Assembly (NCBI RefSeq): GCF_000247815.1
Contig: NC_021683.1
Location: 5,535,521-5,599,520, forward strand
DNA from: Ficedula albicollis
Lineage: Eukaryota > Chordata > Aves > Passeriformes > Muscicapidae
DNA: 64,000 nt
Reading direction: 5' to 3'
Notes under the pieces: generated by a model
Told to the model about the DNA's origin: nothing
What the model saw: only the letters and a program-made list of their open reading frames with translations
Databases searched by the model: none
Made by a program: the position numbers and the translations under genes
Shown: positions 1-11,594 of the stretch, piece by piece
Numbering within the stretch: the first letter of the stretch is position 1
Layout of the letters: each line of letters opens with the position of its first letter

Positions 1-442
1 CTCCTTTTCTTAATTGTCCTAGTCTGAACTGTGCTATTTTAGCAGAAAATGTTAATTATTTTATCAACAATTGGCAGACCCTGCTTCAATTTGCTGTTTT
101 CCCTTTAACCAAAACAAAGATTACAGGCCCTGTTCCATAGCTCAGCTGCTGAATCTTTGCTAAGAAACTTGGGAACCCCTTTCTCATGAAACACTGTGTA
201 AAGCTTTAAACACTCTTTGAAGCTGAGTTGTATTAAATGATAGACAAAAAAAGCCCTCTGAAGAATTGGTGCTTAATTACAACTTAATTAGCATAATTAT
301 GCATGCTAATAGCATCTCAAATGAATAGCAGTTGTCAGGAGGTTGGGACCATCTGTAAGAGTGTCGGATTAATACATCATTTTTTATTTCTAACAACGCT
401 GTAACTCTTTCCCTGAAAGTGATTTTCATTAATCAAGTTCAT
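1..442. promoter_or_regulatory. AT-rich possible conserved non-coding element with homeodomain-type sites
   Basis: No gene is visible. Between about 265 and 325 the sequence packs several TAATTA/ATTA cores (TTAATTAC, TTAATTAGC, ATAATTATGC, GCTAATAGC), the core recognised by homeodomain proteins. Such clusters are common in developmental enhancers. The call is inference from motif density only: AT-rich DNA yields TAAT cores by chance and conservation cannot be tested here. Confidence 0.25.
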
Positions 443-1102
443 TTTTATTATATAGAAAATTTGGCATTTTTCATTATGGGCCATTATCCGTTTCCCCATG
501 CAGTCCTAATACAATACTAATGAGACCCCATGTGGCTACTCCACACTGACAATGGTAGTACAGGTGTATTATTATAATTGTTACAAACAGCACATTGTAC
601 CTCAGGACTAGTAGAGTTCTAATCTCAAGATATCAGGGTTTCCACTTGGTACCTTCCCTTGGGCCCAGTACAATTTCCAGAGCTTTATGAAAAACATACA
701 TGTTTGTGGTTATGAGGAAGCAGATTTAAAGAGATAGAAGCATGTTTGTTTTATAGCTGGAGAACTTGGAAGTTTTATTATATAGAAAATTTGGCATTTT
801 TCATTATGGGCCATTATCCGTTTCCCCATGCAGTCCTAATACAATACTAATGAGACCCCATGTGGCTACTCCACACTGACAATGGTAGTACAGGTGTATT
901 ATTATAATTGTTACAAACAGCACATTGTACCTCAGGACTAGTAGAGTTCTAATCTCAAGATATCAGGGTTTCCACTTGGTACCTTCCCTTGGGCCCAGTA
1001 CAATTTCCAGAGCTTTATGAAAAACATACATGTTTGTGGTTATGAGGAAGCAGATTTAAAGAGATAGAAGCATGTTTGTTTTAGAGCTGGAGAACTTGGA
1101 AG
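443..1102. repeat. 330-bp tandem duplication (two copies)
   Basis: Positions 443-772 are repeated head-to-tail at 773-1102 with a constant offset of 330 and no spacer. I find a single difference by eye (T at 754 against G at 1084). Nothing in the unit looks coding. The near identity means either a very recent duplication or two haplotypes joined in the assembly. Confidence 0.95.
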
Positions 1103-2571
1103 TTCAGTAAGCTGCTTTGGAGATTTTTTTTTTTTTCTTTTCCTGACTCTGCTAAGCTTTGAGCTTCAAAGAAATTTTTTCCTCTAAAGAGCTGCTGAGG
1201 GGCACAGGGGTGATGCAGTGGATGCTCTGAAAGCATCAGCATTTAATTGAGAATTTGTGTGAGTGTGATCAAATTCCAGAAGTATTATTCACTATAAAAT
1301 TTAGTAGAAAAAGGGCAATGGAAAACCTGCCCTGGATATATAAATGTCTGCAGAAGGAATGCATGCAGTAGACAAGTAGCCAGGTTCCAGTAGTACACAG
1401 CATGTTCACGTGCACAGAAAGTGGATTTTGAAAGTTTAGAACATCTTTTGTGTTCAGTCAGAGGCCAGGGTGTGCTGTCAGCCATGCTGCTGGAAATCCA
1501 AAGCACGATGATTTAAGTCTCTGGACTTAGTTCAGATTTGCAGTGCAGCAGCTTAGTGCATAGCTGACCTTAGTGCTTGTGTTTTAGCTTTAACTAATTG
1601 GTTAATGTTTGCTTTGTGGAGTCAAAAAGCTCTGTGTAAGCTCTAAGGATTATTTTTATTTAGTGGCATATTGGTATATTCATGCCTAATGTTTGTATTT
1701 GATTTTTTTTTTCTCTGAATGCATGATGGTGTTTTTTTTTTTCAGATGAGATTTTCCCAAGGGATTTTTTTTTCCTCTTACTTTCCCTAAATAGCCTTCT
1801 GGAATCTAAAGGCCTTCCAGTAAATTCTGATTTTCTTTGGTGGCCTGACTATAGAATGAATGGAGCAGTTTTGGAAATGCATTTTTAAGGAGAGGGAGGC
1901 AAAGGGAATGGAGAGGAGGACAATCAACAAAGCTGCTGTGCCTGTATTTATCAGGCTGCCAGTGGGAGCTGCACAGCTCAGACTGCACTTCTAATCAACC
2001 CTAAACAAAAGAACATTGAAAATAGCTCAACTGACACAGTCCTCATCATAACTCAGGACTTGGTGGCAGGCACCCGTAAATCCTGCTCTCTTGCTGTTGT
2101 TTGTGAATATATTTGTGCATATAAACCCCTCTTCAGCATCTACTGGGGTTTAGGAATCTCCATGGAAGTAGCCCATCAACTTTCCCCCCACTGTTCCATC
2201 AATCCAGAGCAGAGACAAATGCCCTGTGACACAGGAACAGGTGGAGGTTGAGAAAAGAGGGGCTGGCCAGGACTGAATGAAGATTGCATGTAAATGAGCA
2301 GTAATAATATGTAAAACAGAAGCTCAGCAGGGGCTGTCTGTCCTGGTGTACAGCTACTCAAAGCGTGATACAGACCCTGATAAAATAACTGCAGCACCCC
2401 AAGATCAGTCTGATGTGCTTTAATGTAAATTTATGCTGAAAATTCAACATAAACAAGCAAGATAGTGTTTAAGCTGGGACTAGAAATTGCTAGGACAGTA
2501 CCACAGTTTGTGTCTTCCATTTGCCTGCTCCAAAATCTGCATATCAGAGTCCCAGGAAAAGCAGTCTGTGG
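1103..2571. other. Unannotated AT-rich DNA
   Basis: No gene or recognisable transposon is visible. The stretch holds several short T-runs (about 1125-1138, 1705-1713, 1732-1742 and 1765-1772) and open frames of at most about 70 codons with no domain-like features. Confidence 0.6.
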
Positions 2572-3048
2572 TTTGAGCCATCTGATGGTCCTGCTGTTCT
2601 GAGTGCAGCCTCTCTCTGCAAACTCCCATTACCTGAACTGCCTGGTTATTAAGTTCACCTGGTAACTGTGAGTTTGTTACTGTAAAATGGAGAGAGATTA
2701 ATCTGTGTGTGAACCGAGCACCCAGAGCTGTGGCAGCTGGTGGTGTCCACGGTGGGATCAGCTTTAAACACGTGAAAATCTGAGCGGTGGTGTCCACGGT
2801 GGGATCAGCTTTAAACATGCGAAAATCTGAGTTTTGAGCCATCTGATGGTCCTGCTGTTCTGAGTGCAGCCTCTCTCTGCAAACTCCCATTACCTGAACT
2901 GCCTGGTTATTAAGTTCACCTGGTAACTGTGAGTTTGTTACTGTAAAATGGAGAGAGATTAATCTGTGTGTGAACCGAGCACCCAGAGCTGTGGCAGCTG
3001 GTGGTGTCCACGGTGGGATCAGCTTTAAACACGTGAAAATCTGAGCGT
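2572..3048. repeat. 261-bp duplication with a nested 47-bp unit (three copies)
   Basis: The block beginning at 2572 is repeated from 2833 with an offset of 261. Its distal 47 bp, starting at the GGTGGTGTCC motif, occurs three times, at 2739, 2786 and 3000. The middle copy differs slightly (ACATGCG against ACACGTG). The simplest history is a 47-bp tandem duplication nested with a larger one. A 227-codon minus-strand frame across the block is open only because the same sequence is read twice. Confidence 0.92.
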
Positions 3049-4743
3049 GGGCACCTGACAGCTCACAGTGTCCTGGGATGCGTGCTGGGACTGGGCATCT
3101 TTTGTTCAGGGATTTTAGAGAAGGCTTAATTGTATTGCCTTGGATAATGTTTTCTGATGTCATTAAACATCTACTGGAAAGCTAAGAATAGAACTTCAAA
3201 GTAATGTCACCTGTAACATTTGCATTCAGATTTTCCTAAGGAGAAACACCAACAGGTGCTGGAGCCCTGGGATTCCATAAATTACATTTAACTCTGAATC
3301 CCCCCAGGACGGCAAAAAGTTGAGCTTCTTAAAAAACAAACTTTCCCCAGAACACTGAAATTAGGAAGAGATGAATAAAAATCAATAAACATGTTTCCTT
3401 CTTCTGCCTAGATTTCCCTAAGTGTTGGATTTGATCATGGTTTTCTGTGGGATAGGAGGTAGTATGTGAAATTATTAAGTCTAATTGTTTCAGTCTGGCT
3501 GCTCTGCGCTCAAAGCCTTCAGTGCCTCTTCTGTTCTCTGCAGATTTTAAATCCTGCATCTTTGGATCCTTTAGAAGGTCACTGTTGTATGGTCAACACC
3601 TGACCACACAGCTGAGCCACAAAAAGTTATAGCAGCTCCAGCTAAATAGAGTTAATCAAACTGAAAAATGCATCCATGGCTTTTTGGGTGGAGCTGTTGT
3701 GTTGCTACAAAAATCTGTGATATATAATATAAGGGGAACACTGAGTTATGGGTACTTTACCCTAGAGAGAGCTGCTGGAGAGGTGGTGGAGCCTGCCTGT
3801 GGAGCCATGTGAACAATGAAGAGCTCTTGAGCATCTTGCAGATCAAGTCTTTGGTCTGAGGCATCAGCTGAGGGTGGTCTCAGGGCAGCCCTGGCACCTC
3901 AAGCTGTTTGGCTCACTGCAGGCCAGGGAGAGATGCTCCCTGTTCTGGCCAGAGAGATCTCAGTGAGGGAGAGTGCCAAGGAATTTGGCTGTATTTTAAT
4001 GACATATGACTGACTTATCAGTTGGAGTGAGTTTTTTTCCTCTTTTATTTTATTTTTCTTAATGTCTCAGTCCTCCAGAAGATCCTGACCCCCAGCTCTA
4101 AAAGATAATCCTGAACAGTTTGTTTCTTCCCTTTTTCTGTGGCTCTTCCTAACCTTTTGCTCTACCACAAAATGCAGAAGGATAAATTTTCACTGATGGC
4201 ACAGAATTTTATGATGGGGGAAGAGCAAATCAAAGTGTGAGAAGCCCCATGCTGCTGAAATCTTATATGGCAAACCACTGCTCAGGCCAGGCAAGGGAGC
4301 AGCTTTCTCTGTTGTCATCTGTACATTTGGCTGGAATTGCCTTCTCTGTGTGAGACCCAGGGTGTGCAGTGGCTGCAGCAGGGAATGGGTGCAGGGATCC
4401 AAGCCCTAGTTTTTAGTTTGCATGAGGAGAAGCACAGGGTGGAGGTTATAAGTAGAAGCAAAATATGTGCTGCAGATGGCTGTGTGTTGACATTGCTATG
4501 GACAGATTATGCTTTTCAGAGATAAAAGAGTAATCATAAACTGGATGTCCAGCCAGGAGAGTATATAGACTTGAGTAATAGGCTTGGACTATGGGGTTAC
4601 ACTCCAAGTTCATATTAAGTACATATTTTCAAGAAATTTGTGGATTCTCAGATTCAGTATTTAGTTCATCATAAAAGGAACTCCAGGCCACAAAGCTTGG
4701 GCCTGAATCCAAACTTTTGCCAGATTTAGCTGATTTGTAAACT
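3049..4743. other. Unannotated unique DNA
   Basis: No gene, RNA or clear transposon is seen. Around 3765-3835 a run containing GGAGAGGTGGTGGAGCC faintly recalls the 3' part of a CR1 LINE, but the similarity does not extend and I do not call it. The longest open frames are under 80 codons. Confidence 0.6.
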
Positions 4744-5330
4744 AGCGTTTGCTTTTTGAGCCAGAGTTTTGTTGATGATGGTTCTTAAACCAAACCACAA
4801 GGACTCCTCTGTTGTCCAGGCTCTGAGGGCACTTCTGTGCCACCTTATAGTGAATTGCTGATACATAAAATGTGTCTGGCCACGCATCAGTCTGAAGATC
4901 AGACTGGGCAGTGCATGTGTCAGCGTGCTCTTCCCTGCTGCAAACATGCTTTGCTAGTCTGGGCCCAAGAAAACTTCCCAGACAAAGGGATTGGTAACAC
5001 CCTTCCTCTGGTTTGCTCTGTTCTTTTTCAGCATCTGTGCTGAGCTTTATTCATGCTGTAGTTTTGAGCAAAAGAGACCCTAAATTGTCGCTGTTTGGCC
5101 AAAATCTGCTGTGCAGTGTCCTATAGAATACTTGTCTGCCAACAGTGGTGGGATTTTGCCAGCACATCCCTAATATCCCCTTGGAGGTTGGTAACATGTT
5201 GGTAAAGTGTTGAGGTGTGGCTGAAAGGGCTCTCCACAGCTGAGGAAAAGCACACTTTTTGGGCTTTGATAAAAGACCTATTGGTTGTGTGGTTAACAAC
5301 ATTCTTATTAATGCATGAAACTTCCATTGT

Positions 5331-5712
5331 TGCTTAATTTACTTGGAAGTGTTGTTTAGACCCTTAATTGCCCTATAATGATATAGTGATAGTAAGTTAG
5401 ATTTCAATCAACATACTCAGGAACTGCCATTATTTTAGCAATAAATTGCTAGCTAATAAACTTGTAGCTTTCTTTGTAAATGCCAGTTAAAGGCCTAAAC
5501 ATTCCTCGCAGAGTTAATTGCACATTTAGTGCTCATGTAATTTTGAATTAATTACATGCCAAATGGATTTATGTTGTATGTACTTAATAAACCTTGGTAA
5601 GTGGCCTTTTAACAATCAGTTTGCATTTAAGATTCTGTTTATGTAAAAAGAATGACTTATGACACTGGGTCATGACGTTTTTACCCGATTCTGACGTGCT
5701 GACTGTGGTGCC
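5331..5712. promoter_or_regulatory. Possible regulatory element inside the duplicated unit (copy 1)
   Basis: This AT-rich stretch carries several ATTA/TAATT cores (for example TTAATTGCC, GTTAATTGCAC and GAATTAATTAC) and two TGACG half-sites near 5673 and 5691 of the kind bound by CREB/ATF factors. The pattern resembles an enhancer but nothing proves it. The same block recurs in copy 2 at about 6617-6998. Confidence 0.22.
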
Positions 5713-5927
5713 CAGTGGTTTCTTTGGGATTTGCCACCAGAAGCTGCAGCATTAAATGAGCACAGGTGTGAATCCAGTGCAGGCTTGTGAAGATTTATTG
5801 TGTCCCAGCTTGATCCCATAGTCAGGAGATGGATTCTGCACCAGCCTCAATGATCCACAGCACACTGGAGTGAGCAGAAGGGTTGGTGCTGGTTTTGCCT
5901 TAGGTTTGGGCTGTGCTGCAAATGTGG

Positions 5928-6029
5928 AACAGCTCTGGAAGCAATTGTGGCACTGCAGCAACAGTAAGAACCAGAGGCAACAGCTCTGGAAGCAATTGTG
6001 GCACTGCAGCAGAGTAAGAACCAGAGGCC
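5928..6029. repeat. 51-bp tandem duplication nested in copy 1 of the 1,286-bp repeat
   Basis: The unit starting AACAGCTCTGGAAGC at 5928 recurs at 5979 with a small change (CAACAG against CAGAG). Only one unit is present at the corresponding place in copy 2 (near 7215-7265). The insertion or loss therefore happened after the large duplication, or the two copies represent two alleles that differ here. Confidence 0.9.
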
Positions 6030-6616
6030 AGCGTTTGCTTTTTGAGCCAGAGTTTTGTTGATGATGGTTCTTAAACCAAACCACAAGGACTCCTCTGTTG
6101 TCCAGGCTCTGAGGGCACTTCTGTGCCACCTTATAGTGAATTGCTGATACATAAAATGTGTCTGGCCACGCATCAGTCTGAAGATCAGACTGGGCAGTGC
6201 ATGTGTCAGCGTGCTCTTCCCTGCTGCAAACATGCTTTGCTAGTCAGGGCCCAAGAAAACTTCCCAGACAAAGGGATTGGTAACACCCTTCCTCTGGTTT
6301 GCTCTGTTCTTTTTCAGCATCTGTGCTGAGCTTTATTCATGCTGTAGTTTTGAGCAAAAGAGACCCTAAATTGTCGCTGTTTGGCCAAAATCTGCTGTGC
6401 AGTGTCCTATAGAATACTTGTCTGCCAACAGTGGTGGGATTTTGCCAGCACATCCCTAATATCCCCTTGGAGGTTGGTAACATGTTGGTAAAGTGTTGAG
6501 GTGTGGCTGAAAGGGCTCTCCACAGCTGAGGAAAAGCACACTTTTTGGGCTTTGATAAAAGACCTATTGGTTGTGTGGTTAACAACATTCTTATTAATGC
6601 ATGAAACTTCCATTGT

Positions 6617-6998
6617 TGCTTAATTTACTTGGAAGTGTTGTTTAGACCCTTAATTGCCCTATAATGATATAGTGATAGTAAGTTAGATTTCAATCAACAT
6701 ACTCAGGAACTGCCATTATTTTAGCAATAAATTGCTAGCTAATAAACTTGTAGCTTTCTTTGTAAATGCCAGTTAAAGGCCTAAACATTCCTCGCAGAGT
6801 TAATTGCACATTTAGTGCTCATGTAATTTTGAATTAATTACATGCCAAATGGATTTATGTTGTATGTACTTAATAAACCTTGGTAAGTGGCCTTTTAACA
6901 ATCAGTTTGCATTTAAGATTCTGTTTATGTAAAAAGAATGACTTATGACACTGGGTCATGACGTTTTTACCAGATTCTGACGTGCTGACTGTGGTGCC
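6617..6998. promoter_or_regulatory. Second copy of the possible regulatory element
   Basis: This repeats the ATTA-rich block of 5331-5712, including both TGACG half-sites; one substitution lies next to the second (ACCCGATT becomes ACCAGATT near 6972). If the block is functional and the duplication real, the locus carries two copies of the element. Confidence 0.2.
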
Positions 6999-7265
6999 CA
7001 GTGGTTTCTTTGGGATTTGCCACCAGAAGCTGCAGCATTAAATGAGCACAGGTGTGAATCCAGTGCAGGCTTGTGAAGATTTATTGTGTCCCAGCTTGAT
7101 CCCATAGTCAGGAGATGGATTCTGCACCAGCCTCAATGATCCACAGCACACTGGAGTGAGCAGAAGGGTTGGTGCTGGTTTTGCCTTAGGTTTGGGCTGT
7201 GCTGCAAATGTGGAACAGCTCTGGAAGCAATTGTGGCACTGCAGCAGAGTAAGAACCAGAGGCCA

Positions 7266-9241
7266 AAAAGCACAGCACACAACACCCTGCTGAAGTGGAA
7301 GAGAAATCAGTTCCTGACTGTTATTCCACATCCTTTTGTGAAGAATTGTTTTAATTAGGTTTCCTTCCCAGATGAGTATTTAACCTGTGAAATTTTAAAA
7401 AGCTTTAAATCTATTACACTGGTAGTGTAGATCCACATTCCAAACAGCAGAAACATGGCTGTGTAGGTAAATAAACAGGTAAACTAAATTTCCATGCAAA
7501 AATTCTGCCAGGGTTGATCTTTTTTAGGTGCTTTTGCTTTTAATAAGTTAGACATGAAGAGGTTCTCTCAAATCCTGGTGTACATGTTGTCCTTAAGTTT
7601 TAGGGGCTTTATTTTGGTTTTGACATGCCAGGAGCAGTGTGTAGTGTGTTTGATCTTGGCTTTACATACATGTATTCAGGTTTTTTATCTGAGTAACAGC
7701 AAGTGACTCCTAAAAGATTTTGCAGCCTCTAACACACAAATGATAACCTGTAGGCTGCAGGCCCTTAAAAATTTAATTATTGACCATTACTCCTTTTCTC
7801 TCTCTTCTGCAGCTAACACATCACTTAGTGCATTTAAATATGGAGTGAGTGCTCAGAAATAACTTTTCAGGGAGATATCATTGCCAGGTTGTAGCAGTGC
7901 TCGAGTGTTCCTGTGACAGGAATTCCCTGTCAGAATAGCACATGGAATAGCAGGCTTTTGCCCTCTTTACATAGAGATAAAGGCTGAGCAACTTGGGAAT
8001 ACAGAGGCAGGTCAGGGTGAAGAGAAAAGGCCAGCAATGAAATGAAAAAGCAGGTCCTTAGGGCCTGAAGTGGAGCTCTGCATAAAACAAAATTGTAGAA
8101 GTTCTTCCACTGCTGTGGAAATGTCTGATTTCCCTTGTTGTCGAGAGGTCGGGAAGGCAGGTTTACAAGCACCAGATAACTGATGCAGCACTATGACAAA
8201 GATGTTCTTTCCTTTTTTTGTCCTGGTGAATGCCATTCAGCTAAATGGTTACACCAGCACACTTGAGGTGTCTGAACAGCCAGTCTGCAAAAGTGTCATC
8301 TCATACTTAGCTGGATCCTGGAATAACAGAAACATGAATTTACCAACAGAGTAGGAGAAGAGCTGCTGTGCTGAGGAGTGTTTGCCCTGTGGATGTTGGT
8401 GGCTGTGGGACCCAGCAGCAGTGCTGCACAGAGCAGACGTCAGTGCAGGATGACAGCACCAGTTCAGTGTCTGAGTGAAGAAAAGGTACCTGCAGATTGC
8501 CAACATCAATAATTTCTAAGTGCCAGTTGCAGACCAAAGCCAGGATATCAGGTGTGGAGTTTTGAGTTGAAACACTCCCTGTTTCCACGTGAAACTTCAG
8601 CAGATAGGAATGAAAGAGGAGACCACATCTTAATCATCTCACAGCATCTGTTTTTTATGAAATGGGAAATTGGGCTCAGTCTACTGTCAGATAGAGCCTC
8701 TATTACACTCCAAGCTCAAACTCACAATAGAATTGATTTTGCTTGCTCTGTACAACATGGAGAAGCAGATGTATCACATATATTAATGAGCAGTTCTGCC
8801 CATCAGGGAAGCAATATTGCCAATCCCAAATGCTCAAAGAACAGAAGACTGAATGATCATGGTACTTAGTTAGAGTTCTCTTTCATTCCCACGTTTCCAA
8901 GCACCTTCCTTAATTTTTTTTTTTTCCAGCTTCTGAGTCTGTGTACCCAAGTGAGCTGGAAGTGAAGGTTTCTAGGTATTTTCCAAGAGGCTTGTTTTAT
9001 AGTCCACCACAGCAAAACTTATCAGTTAAAAAACACTGTGCCCTAATCTCCAGGGCCTTTTCCTGCCCTGCTTACAGGGAAGGGCAGGAAGACTTATCTC
9101 TCTGCTAATCTCTGTAAAATGCCCTGTGGAAGGACACCCATCCAACTCTTCTTAGAACTGTTATTTTCCTCTGGGTGTGTGCTCAGATGAGATCATTAAC
9201 CAGAGTCTTCCTCGTCAGAGCCCCTTTTCTTGCTGCAGCTC
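7266..9241. other. Unannotated unique DNA
   Basis: No gene or mobile element is recognised. A perfect inverted repeat with 10-bp arms (9060-9069 TTCCTGCCCT and 9081-9090 AGGGCAGGAA, loop 11) could form a hairpin. A plus-strand frame of 105 codons at 8552-8869 has no recognisable features and is probably chance. Confidence 0.6.
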
Positions 9242-9391
9242 CCAGAGCAGTAGAGTGATGCTCCCATGGCTTCTGGGCTGCTCTCTGTACCTTGTGCAAT
9301 GAGGAGTTTAAGCCCACCAGAGCAGTAGAGTGATGCTCCCATGGCTTCTGGGCTGCTCTCTGTACCTTGTGCAAAGGGGAGTTTAAGCCCA
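9242..9391. repeat. 75-bp tandem duplication
   Basis: The unit starting CCAGAGCAGTAGAGTG at 9242 recurs at 9317. The copies differ at a few positions near the end (CAATGAGGAG against CAAAGGGGAG). It belongs to the short, more diverged class of duplications in this window. Confidence 0.93.
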
Positions 9392-10045
9392 GTGCTGTCC
9401 AAACTTGTTCTCCAGCTCTTAGTGCTGCTCTTGCCAGTCGTGGTGGTTTACTGTGGTTGTATGATAAGGGTCTTGTAACACTTGAGTCATTTGGGTTAGG
9501 GGCACAGTGAAGACCTTTATTAAATTTTGTTCCAAAACTGTGCTTTTTTCCAAAGAGAAAAAATTATGATATACTTTCATGCGAGGGGTGGAGAGGTAGT
9601 GTGTTGAAAGATTCTGCCTAGAGACTTTTTTAATGAAATAGTTTTTGTGTAGAAACTTAGGTTTTTGGGTTTTTTACATTTTCAAGGTAAAACTGACTTC
9701 CTGAGGTATCTTAATTAAAAAACTAAACTTAGTATAAAAACCAATCTGAACAAAAGCCTCACCCCCAAACTCCTGCACTAGAAGAGAAAGTTTTATAAAA
9801 GGGCTAGCTATTTTCCGTTGTCCCCAAGTAAATTATTTTCTCTTTGTTTGTTTCATTCTGAAAGTGAATCTGCCAAGAGCTAATGCAGTGTCAAAGGTTA
9901 AAGCATAAACTAGTGCAGAGGGAAATTTAGGGAGAGAATAAAAAATGTGGGACAATCACTGAGGTGAGGAGATAAACAAAATTGTTCCCTGTTGGCAAAA
10001 GTTCTACAAAGGGCCTTGCATCTGTTGTGCTGGGGTTACACACAA
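9392..10045. other. Unannotated AT-rich DNA
   Basis: I see no gene, RNA or transposon signature here, only AT-rich unique sequence with short T-runs. Confidence 0.6.
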
Positions 10046-10211
10046 AGGCTTAAAGAAAACTCTGCTGTACAGACAAGATCACAAGTTGTATTAATTATGC
10101 TGGCTGATGTGAGGATGAGAACTTGGGCAGGCTTAAAGAAAACTCTGCTGTACAGACAAGGACACAAGTTGTATTAATTATGCTGACTGATGTGAGGATG
10201 AGAACTTGGGT
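10046..10211. repeat. 83-bp tandem duplication
   Basis: The unit starting AGGCTTAAAGAAAACTC at 10046 recurs at 10129. Differences include CAAGATCAC against CAAGGACAC and CTGGCTGA against CTGACTGA, plus a one-base difference at the end. It is a short-class duplication with a few percent divergence. Confidence 0.93.
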
Positions 10212-10925
10212 CAGGACCTAAAATGTAGAAAATTTTCTGTTGACCACGTAAATCTTTGCATACATTGTCATCTGGAAGAGAATGTAAGTGCTCACCTGCT
10301 CACAGCACTGCAGGTTTTGAACTGCAGTAAACTCAGGAAGCACTGGCTTACTGCCCTCCTTTATCCAAACCCCAAAGAAAATAAAATTGGAATCTCCAGC
10401 TTAGCTCTATTAGTGCTGTTTTCCTCTGTGGTTGTGCTTGTAACTAAGCTGGGTGTTTTTGTTTTGATACCTGGTCAGGGTCTAAAGGCTTTGCTCTTTG
10501 GCAGGGCACATCTGTCACCAGTATTTTCAGAAATTCAGATTCTGCAGTGTGTGGAGCACCTTCCTATGGCTGGAGCTGTGCATGGCATCTCCTTGGTAAT
10601 TAGTATAGATGAATTTAATGTGAGGAGAGGAGGGAGACAAATTCCTTTCCAGCAGCCCTTCTTTGGGCAGGATCATGTGTTAGAGCAGCACACACACACG
10701 ACTGTGCAATGCCTTGTCCCATCTGTCCCCATTCCCAGCAGGTCTTGGCTGTCTCTCCCCTTCCCCATCACCCCAGAAGCAGCCTGGGGGGGTGCAGGTC
10801 TCCCTCAGCCCCTGGCAAGTGCAGATAGACCATTTCAGGTGTTGCACTGGAACTCTGGGACTTGGCTGGTTTTGCTGTTCAAGGCCTTATCACTGCCCCC
10901 TGTGCATGATCTATTCTCTCCTTGA
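10206..10925 (+). other. Long open reading frame of unknown status (239 codons)
   Basis: This frame starts at an ATG just inside the preceding duplication and runs 239 codons. The predicted product has a hydrophobic stretch at about residues 62-88 (SSLALLVLFSSVVVLVTKLG) that could pass for a membrane segment, and a proline-rich C-terminal half. I recognise no family. A second frame, 10714-11283 (189 codons), overlaps it, which suggests a stop-poor stretch rather than two genes. No splice structure or conservation can be shown. The default reading is chance. Confidence 0.08.
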
Positions 10926-11283
10926 AATCCATGAGAAGCCTCTTGGAGCAGGAGTCCCAGATAACTTGGATTTACCATGCAATTCTGGCTTGCTAAATGG
11001 CCTAGAACAGCAATGTGTATCACTTTGCAAAAGTATAGTTAAAGTTAACAATGCAAGATGCTGCCCAAGAATTGCAAATGCCAGACAGGGACTCAACTGC
11101 AGCTTCTTATGCTACACAGAGGATTTCCATGTGTTAGTGAGGTTACTCACATCATTAAACAGTTGCAGGAATGTTCTCTGTACTTTCACATTATCAGCTT
11201 TTATAATCTTAGACCTGACCCTGGAGCTCTGCTTTGAGTTCAGGTGGAAGCTCACGCAGGCACTTCGTGATCCAGTTGTGTGA

Positions 11284-11452
11284 AGTTCCAACTTCTCTGG
11301 GCTTAGTACAAGCAGTTACATGCAGCAAAATGGCCAAAAGGTGAAAACAAGTGAACTCATCTTATGCTGGATGATTTCTGTGTCTTGTAGCCAGAGCCAG
11401 ACTGAGAGGAGCCAAGGGCTCCAGGTGACCCAAGATCTCCAGGTGGATTTAG
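11284..11452. other. Unannotated spacer
   Basis: Short unique stretch between the stop-poor region and the next duplication. A small internal similarity (AAGATCTCCAGGTGG and CTCCAGGTGACCC) is too short to call a repeat. Confidence 0.5.
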
Positions 11453-11594
11453 AGTCAGGCTTCTCATGCTAATGTGGGAACTGACTGGTAGCTCAGAAAG
11501 GATCCAAGTGTTCTTTTTGGTATAGTCAGGCTTCTCATACTAATGTGGGAACTGACTGGTAGTTCAGAAAGCATCCAAGTGTTCTTTTTGGTAT
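11453..11594. repeat. 71-bp tandem duplication
   Basis: The unit starting AGTCAGGCTTCTCAT at 11453 recurs at 11524. Three substitutions are visible: GCTAATG/ACTAATG, AGCTCAG/AGTTCAG and AAGGATCC/AAGCATCC. About 4% divergence implies that this duplication is not brand new. Confidence 0.95.

Larger units (their letters stand above)
4744..7265. repeat. 1,286-bp tandem duplication (two copies)
   Basis: Copy 1 (4744-6029) is followed directly by copy 2 (6030-7265) with an offset of 1,286. By eye I find about two substitutions (near 4969/6245 and 5686/6972) over some 1.2 kb. Copy 2 lacks an internal 51-bp duplication present near the end of copy 1, so the copies differ in length. This is the largest duplication in the window. 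No gene lies within it; the matching open frames in the two copies only reflect the duplication. Confidence 0.95.

Noticed and set aside
2480..3163. 227-codon minus-strand frame
   Set aside because: It stays open because a duplicated segment is read twice; the predicted peptide repeats itself and has no domain.
3765..3835. CR1 3' fragment
   Set aside because: A short similarity around GGTGGTGGAGCC does not extend in either direction.
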